A stretch of 64,000 nt of DNA from Hydrogenophaga intermedia (GTDB lineage: Bacteria; Pseudomonadota; Gammaproteobacteria; Burkholderiales; Burkholderiaceae_C): positions 124,001 through 188,000 of the forward strand of contig NZ_CCAE010000003.1 in NCBI RefSeq assembly GCF_000723405.1, given 5' to 3'. The notes under the pieces were generated by a model, which saw nothing but the letters and a program-made list of their open reading frames with translations, did no database searches and was not told the DNA's origin. Made by a program: the position numbers and the translations under genes. The stretch's first letter is position 1. Every line of letters starts with the position of its first letter. Below are positions 7,899-16,490 of the stretch, one piece after another.

Positions 7899-9394
7899 GC
7901 GGCTGCGCGCTGTGGGCGTGGTCGCCGGTACAACGCCCACACCCGCCAGGCGATGGTGGCGAAGATCAGTGCCGCCACGGCGCCCGCGATGGGCCGCGTG
8001 AAGAAGGGCGTGAGGTCGCCGTCGGAGAGGATCAGCGCGCGCCGCAGGTTCTTCTCCAGCAGGTCGCCCAGCACGATACCCAGCACCAGTGGCGCCATCG
8101 GGTAGCCGTAGTGCCGCAGCGCGAAGCCGATCAGGCCGAAGGCCAGCATCACGTAGACGTCGAACAGCCGGCCCGCGATGGCGAAGCTGCCCACCGAGCA
8201 AAGCACGAAGATGATGGGCACGATCAGGTGCTGCGGCACGCGCAGCACCTGCACCAGCGCCTTGGTGAGCACGAGGCCGTAGATGAGGATGCCGACGGTG
8301 GCGAACAGCATCATGGCCACCACGTCGTACACGAAGGAGGGGTTCTCCACCATGATCAACGGGCCCGGCTTGACGCCGTGGATGATCATGGCGGCCATCA
8401 GCACGGCGGCCGGCGCCGAGCCCGGAATGGCCAGCGTGAGCACCGGGATCATGGCGCCCGGCACGCAGGCGTTGTCGCCGGTCTCGGCGGCCATCAGGCC
8501 TTCCACCGAGCCCTTGCCGAACTTCTCCTTTTCCTTGCTCGCGCGCTTGGCGGCGGCATAGGACGACCAGGCCGCCACGTCTTCACCCACGCCGGGCACC
8601 ACGCCCACGCCGGTGCCGATGAGCCCCGAGCGCAGGATGGTGCGCCAGTACTGGAACACGTCGCGCAGCTTGGGGATGACGGTGTCGAAGGCGCTGATCT
8701 TCACCGGCGCCTGGCGCGCGCGCATGTTGGTGAGCAGCTCGGCGAAGCCGAAGGCGCCCACCAGCGCGGGCACCAACTGGATGCCACCCGCGAGATCGCG
8801 CACGCCAAAGGCAAAGCGCTCGTAGCCGTACTGCGGCTCCTGCCCGATGGTGGCCACGAACAGGCCCGCGATGCCGGCGATCCAGCCCTTGAGCGGGTCG
8901 TCGCCGGTGAGCGTGCCGGCGATGATCACGCCGAACAGCGCGAGCCAGAAGAACTCGTAGGCGCCGAACTTCAGCGCCAGCCCGCCCAGCACCGGCGTGA
9001 GCGTGGCCAGGAAGAACATGCCGATCAGCGTGCCCATCACCGAGCCCGTGGTGGCGATGCCCATGGCGCGGCCAGCCATGCCTTGGCGCGCAAGCTGGTA
9101 GCCGTCCAGGCAGGACGCGGCCGACGCTGGCGTGCCCGGAATGTTGAGCAGGATGGCCGAGCGCGAACCGCCGTAGATGGAACCCACATAGGTGCAGATC
9201 AGGATCAGCAGCGCCTGCGAGGGCGGCAGCTTGAGCGTGAGCGTGGTCACCAACGCCAGCGACATGGTGGCGGTGAGCCCCGGCAGCGCGCCCATCACCA
9301 CGCCCACTAGCGAAGCGAGCAGCGCCAGGCCGATGGTGGCGGGCGCGGCGAAATTCGCGATGGAGTGGCCGAAGAGGATCAGTCCGTCGAACAT
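7895..9394 (-). CDS. tctA: Tripartite tricarboxylate transporter large permease TctA
   Basis: 499 residues, the normal TctA length, with about 11-12 hydrophobic segments. Conserved features include GALPGLTATMSLALVTT near residue 35 and GSRSAILLNIPGTPASAA near residue 75. It is the ion-coupled membrane channel of a TTT importer working with TctB and a Bug receptor. It follows tctB by 12 nt and overlaps the downstream isomerase. Substrate probably a carboxylate, judged by family and by the enolase-superfamily enzyme in the same operon. Confidence 0.95.
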   Translation of the reverse strand: MFDGLILFGHSIANFAAPATIGLALLASLVGVVMGALPGLTATMSLALVTTLTLKLPPSQALLILICTYVGSIYGGSRSAILLNIPGTPASAASCLDGYQLARQGMAGRAMGIATTGSVMGTLIGMFFLATLTPVLGGLALKFGAYEFFWLALFGVIIAGTLTGDDPLKGWIAGIAGLFVATIGQEPQYGYERFAFGVRDLAGGIQLVPALVGAFGFAELLTNMRARQAPVKISAFDTVIPKLRDVFQYWRTILRSGLIGTGVGVVPGVGEDVAAWSSYAAAKRASKEKEKFGKGSVEGLMAAETGDNACVPGAMIPVLTLAIPGSAPAAVLMAAMIIHGVKPGPLIMVENPSFVYDVVAMMLFATVGILIYGLVLTKALVQVLRVPQHLIVPIIFVLCSVGSFAIAGRLFDVYVMLAFGLIGFALRHYGYPMAPLVLGIVLGDLLEKNLRRALILSDGDLTPFFTRPIAGAVAALIFATIAWRVWALYRRPRPQRAAA

Positions 9395-9406
9395 GCGGTG
9401 GGGATC

Positions 9407-9901
9407 TCAGGGAAGCCGGACGAGGAAGATGTACTGGAACACCCAGGTGACCACGGCGGAGGTGATCACGCCAGCCAGCAGCGCCACCACCAGGCGCCGC
9501 GTGCGGGCTTGTTCAGGCGGCGCGTACAGCGCGACGAAGGCCGCGACGAACAGCGCCGTGGCCAGCCAGAACGGCAGCCGGCCGATCAACACCGCCGCGT
9601 AGAGGAGCGTGAGCGCCAGCGTGGTGGAGATGCGGCCATTGAGCAGGGGCGCCGTGGCGCCGTCGGCCGCGGCGGTTTCATGCCGCCGCCGCGCCCAGCC
9701 GCGCATCATCAGCACCAGGCCCAGCAGCACCAGCGTGCCGCCCAGCAGGGCCGGCACGAAGCCGGGCATGGCGTAGAGCTGCGCGCCCATGGACTCGAAG
9801 CGCTCCATGCGCCACGAGCCGATCAGGATCAGCAGGCCAAAGCCCACCCAAGCCGCGCCGCCCCGCAGATCGGAGCGGGCGGTGGTTCCACCCTCGGTCA
9901 T
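9407..9901 (-). CDS. tctB: Tripartite tricarboxylate transporter small permease TctB
   Basis: 164 residues with four predicted membrane helices (AWVGFGLLILIGSW; VPALLGGTLVLLGLVLMM; LALTLLYAAVLIG; a C-terminal pair). This matches the small TctB subunit in size and topology. It lies between the Bug gene (18-nt gap) and tctA (12-nt gap), the canonical C-B-A order. TctB sequences diverge quickly, so the call leans on context. Confidence 0.9.
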   Translation of the reverse strand: MTEGGTTARSDLRGGAAWVGFGLLILIGSWRMERFESMGAQLYAMPGFVPALLGGTLVLLGLVLMMRGWARRRHETAAADGATAPLLNGRISTTLALTLLYAAVLIGRLPFWLATALFVAAFVALYAPPEQARTRRLVVALLAGVITSAVVTWVFQYIFLVRLP

Positions 9902-9919
9902 GTTGTGGCCCGTGAGCGA

Positions 9920-10927
9920 TCAGGGCTTCGGAATGCCCACGGTGTCGGGCGACACCTTGGCCTTGCCGGCGGCCTGCTGTGTCCAGGCGTAGGACTGCAC
10001 GGCGGGGAACACGGCCTTCTGCGCCTCCTCACCCGCCATCGGCGCGAACATGGCGCCGCGCGACTGCGCGTACTTCTTCAGCGCCTCGTTCTTCACCATC
10101 TCGGTCGCCCAGATGCGGTTGAGCGTCTGCGCCACCTCGGGCGGCGCGGCCTTGGGCACGAAGACGCCGAAGTAGTTGATCGGGTCCTTGAAGCCCGGAA
10201 TGAACTGCGACAGCGGCGGGATGGTGCCGTAGCCCTCGATCTCGATCGACTTGTCGCCCACCACCGCCAGCGGGCGGATCTTCTTGGCGCGGATCATGTC
10301 GGTCTGCTCGGCCGCGAGCTGTGTGGTCACCTGCGTCTCGCCCGAGGCGGCAGCCACGGCGGCGGGCGCGCCACCGTCGTAGGTGACGTGCTTGTAGGTG
10401 ACGCCGGCCGCGCGTGACAGGGCCTCGATCGCCGAGTGGCCGCTGGAGTTCACGCCGGCCGTGGCCACCGAGACCGAGCCCGGGTTGGCCTTCATGGCCT
10501 TGAGCAGGTCGTCCATGGTCTTGTACGGCGTGTCGGCGTTGACGCCGACCACCGCGATGTGCGCCACGTTCAGGTAGAGGTTCCAGTCGCTGATGGACGT
10601 GTCCAGCATGCCCAGCACCTTGTAGGTGCCCAGGTCCTTGGCGCCGCCGGCCGTCCAGGTGTAGCCGTCGGCCGGCGCGGCCAGGGCGTTCTTGGTGCCC
10701 ACCGAGCCCGAGGCGCCGGGTTGGTTGAGGATGACGATTTTCTGGCCCAGGTGCTTCTCCAGCTCGGCCGCGGTCACGCGCGTGACCTGGTCGGTGGAGC
10801 CGCCGGGCGCCCAGGGCACGATCAGCGTGATCGGGCGGTCGGGCTTCCACTGGGCGAAGGCGCCGCCAGCGGCGGCAGCGAGCAGGGAGGCGATGAGCAA
10901 GTGGCGCAGCGGCCGGGTGGTGGTCAT
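9920..10927 (-). CDS. Bug-family (TctC-like) periplasmic solute receptor
   Basis: 335 residues. The signal peptide ends near residue 25 (LLAAAAGGAFAQ) and is followed by the Bug core (WKPDRPITLIVPWAPGGSTDQVTR; VILNQPGASGSVGT). It delivers substrate to the TctBA permease encoded just downstream, completing a TTT importer. It is the first gene of the operon. The palindrome at 10951-10966, 24 nt upstream of the start, probably places it under the TetR gene next door. Confidence 0.93.
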   Translation of the reverse strand: MTTTRPLRHLLIASLLAAAAGGAFAQWKPDRPITLIVPWAPGGSTDQVTRVTAAELEKHLGQKIVILNQPGASGSVGTKNALAAPADGYTWTAGGAKDLGTYKVLGMLDTSISDWNLYLNVAHIAVVGVNADTPYKTMDDLLKAMKANPGSVSVATAGVNSSGHSAIEALSRAAGVTYKHVTYDGGAPAAVAAASGETQVTTQLAAEQTDMIRAKKIRPLAVVGDKSIEIEGYGTIPPLSQFIPGFKDPINYFGVFVPKAAPPEVAQTLNRIWATEMVKNEALKKYAQSRGAMFAPMAGEEAQKAVFPAVQSYAWTQQAAGKAKVSPDTVGIPKP

Positions 10928-10950
10928 GCGAGGTCTCCTGGGCGGTTTAA

Positions 10951-10966
10951 TTAACTGAACAGTTAA
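10951..10966. promoter_or_regulatory. TetR-type operator upstream of Bug-tctBA operon
   Basis: TTAACTGAACAGTTAA has perfect 7-bp arms and lies in the gap between tetR and the Bug-tctBA operon (both minus strand). Related 16-mers occur at 11668-11683 (before tetR) and at 5591-5606 and 5698-5713 (before the other Bug operon). Confidence 0.65.
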
Positions 10967-11007
10967 TGCTAGAAACCGCTCCCCCCGCCGTCAAGGCGCC
11001 CGCCGCC

Positions 11008-11658
11008 TCAGCTTCTCAGGACATACCCTAGGATCACGTCGCACATGTGGGAGAGGCGTTCGTTGAGCGCCTTGGGGGCCATCAGGTCGCGTCCGAAGAT
11101 GGCCGACAGCGTGTGGTTGTTCGACAGGTAGAAGTAGGACAGGCCGGCGATGGAGACGTAGAGCTGCACCGGGTCGACACCGCCGCGGAAGCTGCCGTCG
11201 GCCTGGCCGCGCTCGATGATGTCCTGCAGCATGTGCACCAGCGGCGAGTTCAATTCCCGTGCGCGATCGGACTGCGCCAGGTGCCGCGCCTTGTGCAGGT
11301 TGGCGCTGTTGAGCAGGGTGAGGAACTCGGGGTGATCGAGGTAGTACTGCCAGGTGAACTCCACCAGGCGGCGCAGCGCCACCTCGGGCTTGAGGTGCAC
11401 CAGGTTGAGCTTGTCTTCCTCTTCGCGGATGTGGTGGTAGGTCTGCTCCAGCACGGCCTGGAACAGCCTTTCCTTGTCCTCGAAGTAGTAATAGATCAGG
11501 CGCTTGTTGAGCCCCGCGCGCTCGGCGATGCGGTCCATGCGGGCGCCGCCCAGCCCATGCTCGGAGAACTCGTCGCGCGCGGCGATCAGGATGGTGGCCT
11601 GCGAGCGATCGGCGTCGCGCAGACGCTCTTCAGGGACCGGTGGGGTGGACTTGCTCAC
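11008..11658 (-). CDS. TetR-family transcriptional regulator
   Basis: 216 residues. An N-terminal TetR helix-turn-helix at about residues 20-65 (ILIAARDEFSEHGLGGARMD, then IAERAGLNKRLIYYYFEDKE) precedes an all-helical ligand-binding domain. It is the first gene upstream of the Bug-tctBA operon, and a related palindrome in its own 5' region suggests autoregulation. The effector is probably the imported acid or a catabolic intermediate. Family call secure; ligand unknown. Confidence 0.92.
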   Translation of the reverse strand: MSKSTPPVPEERLRDADRSQATILIAARDEFSEHGLGGARMDRIAERAGLNKRLIYYYFEDKERLFQAVLEQTYHHIREEEDKLNLVHLKPEVALRRLVEFTWQYYLDHPEFLTLLNSANLHKARHLAQSDRARELNSPLVHMLQDIIERGQADGSFRGGVDPVQLYVSIAGLSYFYLSNNHTLSAIFGRDLMAPKALNERLSHMCDVILGYVLRS

Positions 11659-11667
11659 GCGCTGTAA

Positions 11668-11683
11668 TTCTCTAACGAGTTAA
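11668..11683. promoter_or_regulatory. Candidate TetR operator upstream of tetR
   Basis: TTCTCTAACGAGTTAA matches 11 of 16 positions of the palindrome at 10951-10966, the match being best in the right half. It lies 10-25 nt upstream of the tetR start, consistent with autorepression. Confidence 0.4.
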
Positions 11684-11717
11684 TAAAGGCAGTATCGCCG
11701 AACATGGGCACGGAGCG

Positions 11718-11744
11718 TAAAAGAAAACGGCCCCGAAGGGCCGT
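11718..11744 (-). terminator. Rho-independent terminator after DUF4148 gene
   Basis: On the minus strand the stem ACGGCCC/GGGCCGT closes a TTCG loop and is followed by TTTTCTTTT. The same hairpin follows the paralogous DUF4148 gene at 42793-42820. Confidence 0.85.
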
Positions 11745-11766
11745 CTGTCGTGGGGCGGGTGATCGC

Positions 11767-12162
11767 TCAGTTGGCGGTCACGGCGCTGCCGGATTGCACC
11801 AGTTTCTCGCCACCGGCGGCGCGCAGGCCGGCGGTGCGGATCTGCTCGATCTGGGCGGGCGTGGCCACCGGCAGGATCTCGCCGCGGGCGATCAGGCCCA
11901 GGCGCTGGGCTTCGGCGGCTTCGGCGCGCACTTGCGCACGGCTCAGGCCGCTGACGGCCACTTGCTCTTGCACCGGCACGATTTCGCCGCGGGCGACCAG
12001 ACCGGCCTGGTTGGCTTGCACGGCCTGGGCTTGCACTTCGGCGCGGCTCAGGGTCGACTGGAAGTTGAAGACTTCATTGCCTTCGATGGGGCCTTCGGCG
12101 AAGGCGGCACCGGCGCCAAGGGCGAGGGCGATGGACAGGGCGAGGTTTTGAGCGGTTTTCAT
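11767..12162 (-). CDS. DUF4148 secreted protein (paralogue of 42850-43161)
   Basis: 131 residues from MKTAQNLALSIALALG, with a signal peptide cleaved after AFA. The start has an AAGGAA ribosome site. The mature protein contains the DUF4148 pattern: LSRAEVQAQAVQANQAGLVA then RGEIVPV, and a second unit LSRAQVRAEAAEAQRLGLIA then RGEILPV. These short periplasmic proteins are abundant in Burkholderiales and have no settled function. Compared with the 103-residue paralogue it carries an extra C-terminal segment (ATPAQIEQIRTAGLRAAGG). The unit stands alone between a leader hairpin and a terminator. Confidence 0.9.
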   Translation of the reverse strand: MKTAQNLALSIALALGAGAAFAEGPIEGNEVFNFQSTLSRAEVQAQAVQANQAGLVARGEIVPVQEQVAVSGLSRAQVRAEAAEAQRLGLIARGEILPVATPAQIEQIRTAGLRAAGGEKLVQSGSAVTAN

Positions 12163-12208
12163 GGTAATTCCTTGAAGATGACGGGTCGTTGATGGGGTTT
12201 GTCTGTCA

Positions 12209-12229
12209 ATGCCGTTTTCTGTTTGGCAT
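12209..12229 (-). promoter_or_regulatory. Leader hairpin of DUF4148 unit (conserved in paralogue)
   Basis: ATGCC/GGCAT arms around an A-rich loop lie 47-67 nt upstream of the DUF4148 start. The paralogous unit has the same hairpin at 43208-43228 with 6-bp arms. Conservation of non-coding leader between the copies suggests either a functional mRNA structure or a recent duplication. Confidence 0.4.
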
Positions 12230-12334
12230 GGGGTGTACTTTAGGGTTTTCCCTGATCGAGAGAAACAGCGCCGTGGACAACAGACTGTTTCGGAATCTGC
12301 AACGGTGCCCGCGCCACGTGGCATTTGCACCGGT

Positions 12335-12376
12335 TTGACGGTCGTCAATCGCGCCCCGCCCCCTCATGCCTAGAGT
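12335..12376 (+). promoter_or_regulatory. FNR-type class II promoter of P-type ATPase gene
   Basis: Box TTGACGGTCGTCAA at 12335-12348 and -10 TAGAGT at 12371-12376. The centres are 32 bp apart, the distance expected when FNR sits at -41.5. The implied transcription start is 12383, the A of the ATPase ATG, so the mRNA may be leaderless. Confidence 0.65.
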
Positions 12377-12382
12377 GCGCCG

Positions 12383-15130
12383 ATGAACCCCATCACCGCC
12401 GCGCCCGACTGGCACACGCTGAGCGCCGCCGAGGCCTTGGCGCGCCTCGACGTGGACCCGGCCGCCGGCCTGACGGCGGCGCAGTGCCGGGAGCGCTTCG
12501 CGCGCCACGGTCCCAATGCCCTGCCATCGGCGCCGCCGACGCCGCTCTGGCGCGCCTTCGCGCACCAGTTCGCCAGCCCGCTGGTCGCCATCCTGTTCGT
12601 GGCGGCGGCGCTCAGCGCGGCGCTGGGACACGCCGGTGACGCGCTGGTGATCCTGGGCGTGGTGGTCGCCAACGCGCTCATCGGCTGGCTGCAGGAAGGG
12701 CGCGCCGAGCGCTCCATGGCGGCGCTGCAGCGCCTGTCGCTGTTGCAGGCAAGGGTGCGGCGGGGCGGCGTGGAGCAGACGCTGCCGGCGGCCGAACTGC
12801 TGCCGGGTGACCTGCTGCTGCTGTCGGCAGGCGACGCGGTGGGGGCGGACGCGCGCCTGGTCGAGCAGACGCGCCTGCAGGCGGCCGAGGCCGCGCTCAC
12901 CGGCGAGTCGGTGCCTACGGGCAAGGCCCTGGCACCGTTGCCAGCGGCCACTGGCCTGGGTGAGCGGCGCAACATGGTGTTCGCGGGCACGCACATCACC
13001 GACGGGCGCGCCTTGGCCGTGGTGGTCGCGACGGGCGTGCACACCGAGGTCGGCCGCATCGCGCGCCTCACGGCCGACGCGGCGGAGCCGGCCACGCCCC
13101 TGCAGCAGCGGGTGCAAGGCTTCGGCCGTGCCTTGGTGATGGCGGCTTTCGTCCTGTTCGCTCTGGTGCTGCTGCTGGGTCTGTGGCGCGATCTGCCACT
13201 GGGCGAGGTGCTCACGGTGGCCATCGGGCAGATGGTGTCCACGGTGCCGGAGGGCCTGCCCGTGGCCATGACCATCGCGCTCGCGGTGGGCATGCAGCGC
13301 ATGGCGCGCCAGGGCGTGATCATCCGCCGCCTGAGCGCGGTGGAGACGCTGGGCTCGACAACGGTGATCTGCAGCGACAAGACGGGCACGCTCACGCTCA
13401 ACCAGATGACGGTGACGCGGCTGTGGTTGCCGGGCGGCGCGGGCGCGGCCGCACAGGTCGTCGAGGTCTCGGGCAGTGGCCATGCAACGGCAGGCGAGTT
13501 GAGCGAGGGCGGGCGCCCGCTGGCTGCGCCGGGCCCCGCCCTGATGGCGCTGCTGCGCGCGGCGGTCTTGTGCAACGACGCGCGGCTGGCACCGCCGGGC
13601 GAAGGCGCAGGCGCCGGTGTCGACGCCGAAGGTGGCTGGCGCGTCATCGGCGACCCGACGGAGGGGGCGTTGCTGGTGCTCGCGTGCAAGGCCGGTGTGG
13701 ACGTGAATGCCTGGCGCGCGTCATGGCCGCGCGAGGCCGAACTGCCCTTCGATGCGGATGCGCGGCTCATGGCCACGCGACACCGCGGCCCCGACGGCCG
13801 CCAGCGTGTGCTGATCAAGGGCGCTCCCGAGGCCGTGCTGCGCCTGTGCGGCGGCGAGCCAGCGGCCTTGCGGCAGGCCGCGCGCGCCGAAGCGGAGGCG
13901 CTGTCCGCGCAGGCCCTGCGCGTCTTGGCCTTCGCCGAAGTGACTGCAGCGTCGCGCACCGATGGCACGTACGACGAACCGGCCGGGGCGTTGGCGCTCG
14001 ACCCCGCCGATGGCTTTGACGCGCTCGCGGGCCACGCGCGCCTGTTGGGCCTGGCGGGCCAGACCGATCCGCCGCGCGACGGCGCGCGCGAGGCGGTGGA
14101 GGCCTGCCGCGCGGCGGGCATCCGTCCACTCATGCTGACCGGCGACCATCGCCTCACCGGCCTGGCGGTGGCGCGCCGACTGGGCATGGCGCGCGAGGGC
14201 GATCGCGCCGTCGATGGCGACGAGCTCGAACGCATGGGCGAAACGGAGTTGCGCGATGCCTTGCCGGGCATCGCCGTGTTCGCGCGCGTGCAGCCGGCGC
14301 AGAAACTGCGCATCGTCGAGGCCCTGCAGGCGAATGGCGAGGTGGTGGCCATGACCGGCGATGGCGTGAACGACGCCCCGGCGCTGGCGCGCGCCGACAT
14401 CGGCGTGGCCATGGGCCGCAGCGGCACCGAAGTGGCCAAGAGCGCGGCGCGCATCGTCATCACCGACGACAACTTCGCCACCATCGTTCGCGCGGTGGAA
14501 CAAGGCCGCGTGGTCTACGCCAACCTGAAGAAGCTCATCCTCTACCTGTTCGCGACCGCGGTGGACGAGATCGCCATCCTCGTACTCGCCCTGTTGGCGG
14601 GCTACCCGCTGCCGCTGCTGGCCGTGCAGATCCTGTGGATCAACATCGTGACCGAGGGCACGCTCACGGTGAACCTGGTGATGGAGCCGGCCGATGGCGA
14701 TGAGATGCGTCGCCGGCCGGTGCCACGCGATGAGCCGCTGCTGGACAAGGCGCTGTTGCGCCGCGTGGTGCTCATGGCCGGCACATCCGCCGCCGTGGGT
14801 TTTGGCTGGTTTGCTTGGCGGTTGGGCACCGGCATCGACCTGGCCACGGTGCGCACCGAGACCTTCACGCTGGTGGCCATGTGCCAGTGGTTCAACGCGC
14901 TGAACTGCCAGTCGGCCACGCGCAGCTCATTGGGCCCGGCGCTGTGGCGCAACCCCTGGCTGTTCAGCGGCCTGTTGCTGTCGGTGCTGCTGCAACTGGC
15001 GGTGCTGTACCTGCCACCGCTGGCCGCTCTGCTGCACACGGAGCCGCTGCCGGTGTCCGTCCTGCTGCAACTGCTGGCGCTGGCCAGCGCGGTGCTGTGG
15101 GTGGAAGAGCTGCGCAAGGCGATGCGCTAG
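12383..15130 (+). CDS. P-type cation-transporting ATPase (P2-type, SERCA/PMR1-like)
   Basis: 915 residues. Order of motifs: an N-terminal cation ATPase domain (AEALARLDVDPAAGLTAAQC), TGES of the actuator domain near 173, PEGLP in M4 near 288, the phosphorylated Asp in DKTGTLT near 332, GDGVNDAP near 659, and a C-terminal block of membrane helices. PEGLP and the C-terminal domain point to a type II Ca2+/Mn2+/monovalent-cation pump rather than a heavy-metal P1B pump. It is the outermost gene of the low-oxygen island, with an FNR-like promoter. No ribosome site is visible before the ATG, which coincides with the predicted transcription start. Transported ion unknown. Confidence 0.93.
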   Translation: MNPITAAPDWHTLSAAEALARLDVDPAAGLTAAQCRERFARHGPNALPSAPPTPLWRAFAHQFASPLVAILFVAAALSAALGHAGDALVILGVVVANALIGWLQEGRAERSMAALQRLSLLQARVRRGGVEQTLPAAELLPGDLLLLSAGDAVGADARLVEQTRLQAAEAALTGESVPTGKALAPLPAATGLGERRNMVFAGTHITDGRALAVVVATGVHTEVGRIARLTADAAEPATPLQQRVQGFGRALVMAAFVLFALVLLLGLWRDLPLGEVLTVAIGQMVSTVPEGLPVAMTIALAVGMQRMARQGVIIRRLSAVETLGSTTVICSDKTGTLTLNQMTVTRLWLPGGAGAAAQVVEVSGSGHATAGELSEGGRPLAAPGPALMALLRAAVLCNDARLAPPGEGAGAGVDAEGGWRVIGDPTEGALLVLACKAGVDVNAWRASWPREAELPFDADARLMATRHRGPDGRQRVLIKGAPEAVLRLCGGEPAALRQAARAEAEALSAQALRVLAFAEVTAASRTDGTYDEPAGALALDPADGFDALAGHARLLGLAGQTDPPRDGAREAVEACRAAGIRPLMLTGDHRLTGLAVARRLGMAREGDRAVDGDELERMGETELRDALPGIAVFARVQPAQKLRIVEALQANGEVVAMTGDGVNDAPALARADIGVAMGRSGTEVAKSAARIVITDDNFATIVRAVEQGRVVYANLKKLILYLFATAVDEIAILVLALLAGYPLPLLAVQILWINIVTEGTLTVNLVMEPADGDEMRRRPVPRDEPLLDKALLRRVVLMAGTSAAVGFGWFAWRLGTGIDLATVRTETFTLVAMCQWFNALNCQSATRSSLGPALWRNPWLFSGLLLSVLLQLAVLYLPPLAALLHTEPLPVSVLLQLLALASAVLWVEELRKAMR

Positions 15131-15142
15131 CCGGTGCACCCG

Positions 15143-15646
15143 TCACACCATCGCGGCTTTCGGGCGCGTGTTCGCGTGGCCGGGCTGAAGCTGTTCGCCG
15201 AACTCGATCAAGCGCGTGGTGCCGCTGCCGGTTTCCACCTCGCGCGCCGTCAGGGCCAGGGTCGCGATCGGCGTTTTTCCGGTGAGCTGCCGCACCTCGG
15301 CAAAGGCGTTGGACGCACCGGCCGAACCCATGGTCACCACCACCGCCACGCGGCGCAGGCGATGCTCGTGCAGGAAACTGCGCATGGGCCCGGCGAGCCG
15401 GTACATCCAGATCGGTGCCACCAGCACCACGGTGCGGAACTCCTCGGGCACCGGGCCCGAATAGCGGATGCGCGGACGCCGCTCCAGCAGCGAATCGAGC
15501 ACGCAGCGCCAAGTGCCTCGCGCACCGGCGCGAGGGTGCCGGTCCTCGATGGTGCCCAGCGGCCAGCCGTGTTGCGAGGCGAGCAGTTGCGCCGCGCGGC
15601 GCGACACGCCGCTGTACGAGTAGCTGATGACGAGTATGCGGTCCAT
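15143..15646 (-). CDS. Flavodoxin-like protein
   Basis: 167 residues from MDRILVISYSYSGVSRRAAQ. The N-terminal beta strand followed by SYSYSGVSRRAA is the flavodoxin FMN-phosphate loop, and VVLVAPIWMYRLAGPMRSFL matches the second flavin-contact segment of flavodoxin/WrbA-type folds. It starts 4 nt after the stop of the FNR-type regulator gene, so the two are probably co-transcribed from the promoter at 16491-16532. An electron-transfer or quinone-reduction role under low oxygen is likely but not proven. A longer in-frame start exists upstream but overlaps the regulator gene. Confidence 0.8.
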   Translation of the reverse strand: MDRILVISYSYSGVSRRAAQLLASQHGWPLGTIEDRHPRAGARGTWRCVLDSLLERRPRIRYSGPVPEEFRTVVLVAPIWMYRLAGPMRSFLHEHRLRRVAVVVTMGSAGASNAFAEVRQLTGKTPIATLALTAREVETGSGTTRLIEFGEQLQPGHANTRPKAAMV

Positions 15647-15650
15647 GGTC

Positions 15651-16442
15651 TCAGGCGGGTGTTTCGTAGCTCGCGCGCAGGCCATCCGCATCGACGATCT
15701 CGATCTGCCGGCGGTGCACCGTCACAAAGCCCTGCCGCGCCAGCGAAGACAGGCAGCGGCTCACCGTCTCCAGCGTCGCGCCCAGGTAGCTGCCGATTTC
15801 CTCGCGCGTCATGCGCAACTGGAACTCGCGCGCGGAGTAGCCACGCTCGCTCAGGCGCTGCGACAGGTTGAGCAGGAAGGTGCCCACGCGCTCCTCGGAG
15901 CGCGTGTTGGCGATCAGCGCGGCCATGCGCCGTTCGCGCACCAACTCCATGCTCAGCGCCTGGGTGAGGCGGTGCAGCACGAAGCGGCTCTCGCCCGCGG
16001 CCTCGCTGACGTCGGCCAGCGGCAGCACGCAGACCTCGGCGTCTTCGATGGCACGCACCGTGCAGGGCTGCGCGCCGTCGGCCAGGCCCTCGAAGCCGAA
16101 CAGTTCACCCGGCAGATGAAAGGACATCACCTGCTCGCGTCCATCGCGCAAGCCCGTCACCGACTTGAAGCTGCCGAAGCGCACCGCGTAGAGGTACTCG
16201 CTGCGATCGCCCTGGCGGAACACGGCCTGGCCCTTGCGCACCCGCCGCCGCGCGATGTGCGTGCGCTGCAGGGGAGGCGGTGCCCCGGGTTCGCCCCAGG
16301 AGGGCAGGCAGAAGCCGCGCATGATGCAGGTACCGCAAGCGTCGTTCGCGATGGTGTCGCCATCGGTGGCCGGGGCGTGCACATTGGCAGGCGCCACCGG
16401 ATCGCTGCAGTGGATCGTTCGGGACGTGACAGGCCATTCCAT
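15651..16442 (-). CDS. fnr: FNR/ANR-type oxygen-sensing transcriptional regulator
   Basis: 263 residues from MEWPVTSRTIHCSD, chosen because GGAG lies 6 nt upstream; longer readings lack support. Cys36-X2-Cys39-X5-Cys45 and Cys138 reproduce the four [4Fe-4S] ligands of E. coli FNR (20, 23, 29, 122), including the same 93-residue gap to the fourth. A cAMP-binding-like fold with the dimerisation helix follows. The recognition helix (ETVSRCLSSLARQG) keeps the Glu..Ser-Arg that reads TTGAT. It should dimerise and bind DNA only when oxygen is scarce. FNR-like boxes occur upstream of itself and at least six other units here. Confidence 0.93.
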   Translation of the reverse strand: MEWPVTSRTIHCSDPVAPANVHAPATDGDTIANDACGTCIMRGFCLPSWGEPGAPPPLQRTHIARRRVRKGQAVFRQGDRSEYLYAVRFGSFKSVTGLRDGREQVMSFHLPGELFGFEGLADGAQPCTVRAIEDAEVCVLPLADVSEAAGESRFVLHRLTQALSMELVRERRMAALIANTRSEERVGTFLLNLSQRLSERGYSAREFQLRMTREEIGSYLGATLETVSRCLSSLARQGFVTVHRRQIEIVDADGLRASYETPA

Positions 16443-16490
16443 GGGGAACTCCAGGGGCTTGCGCCGCAGGCGGGGTACGCCGGTCAACCC

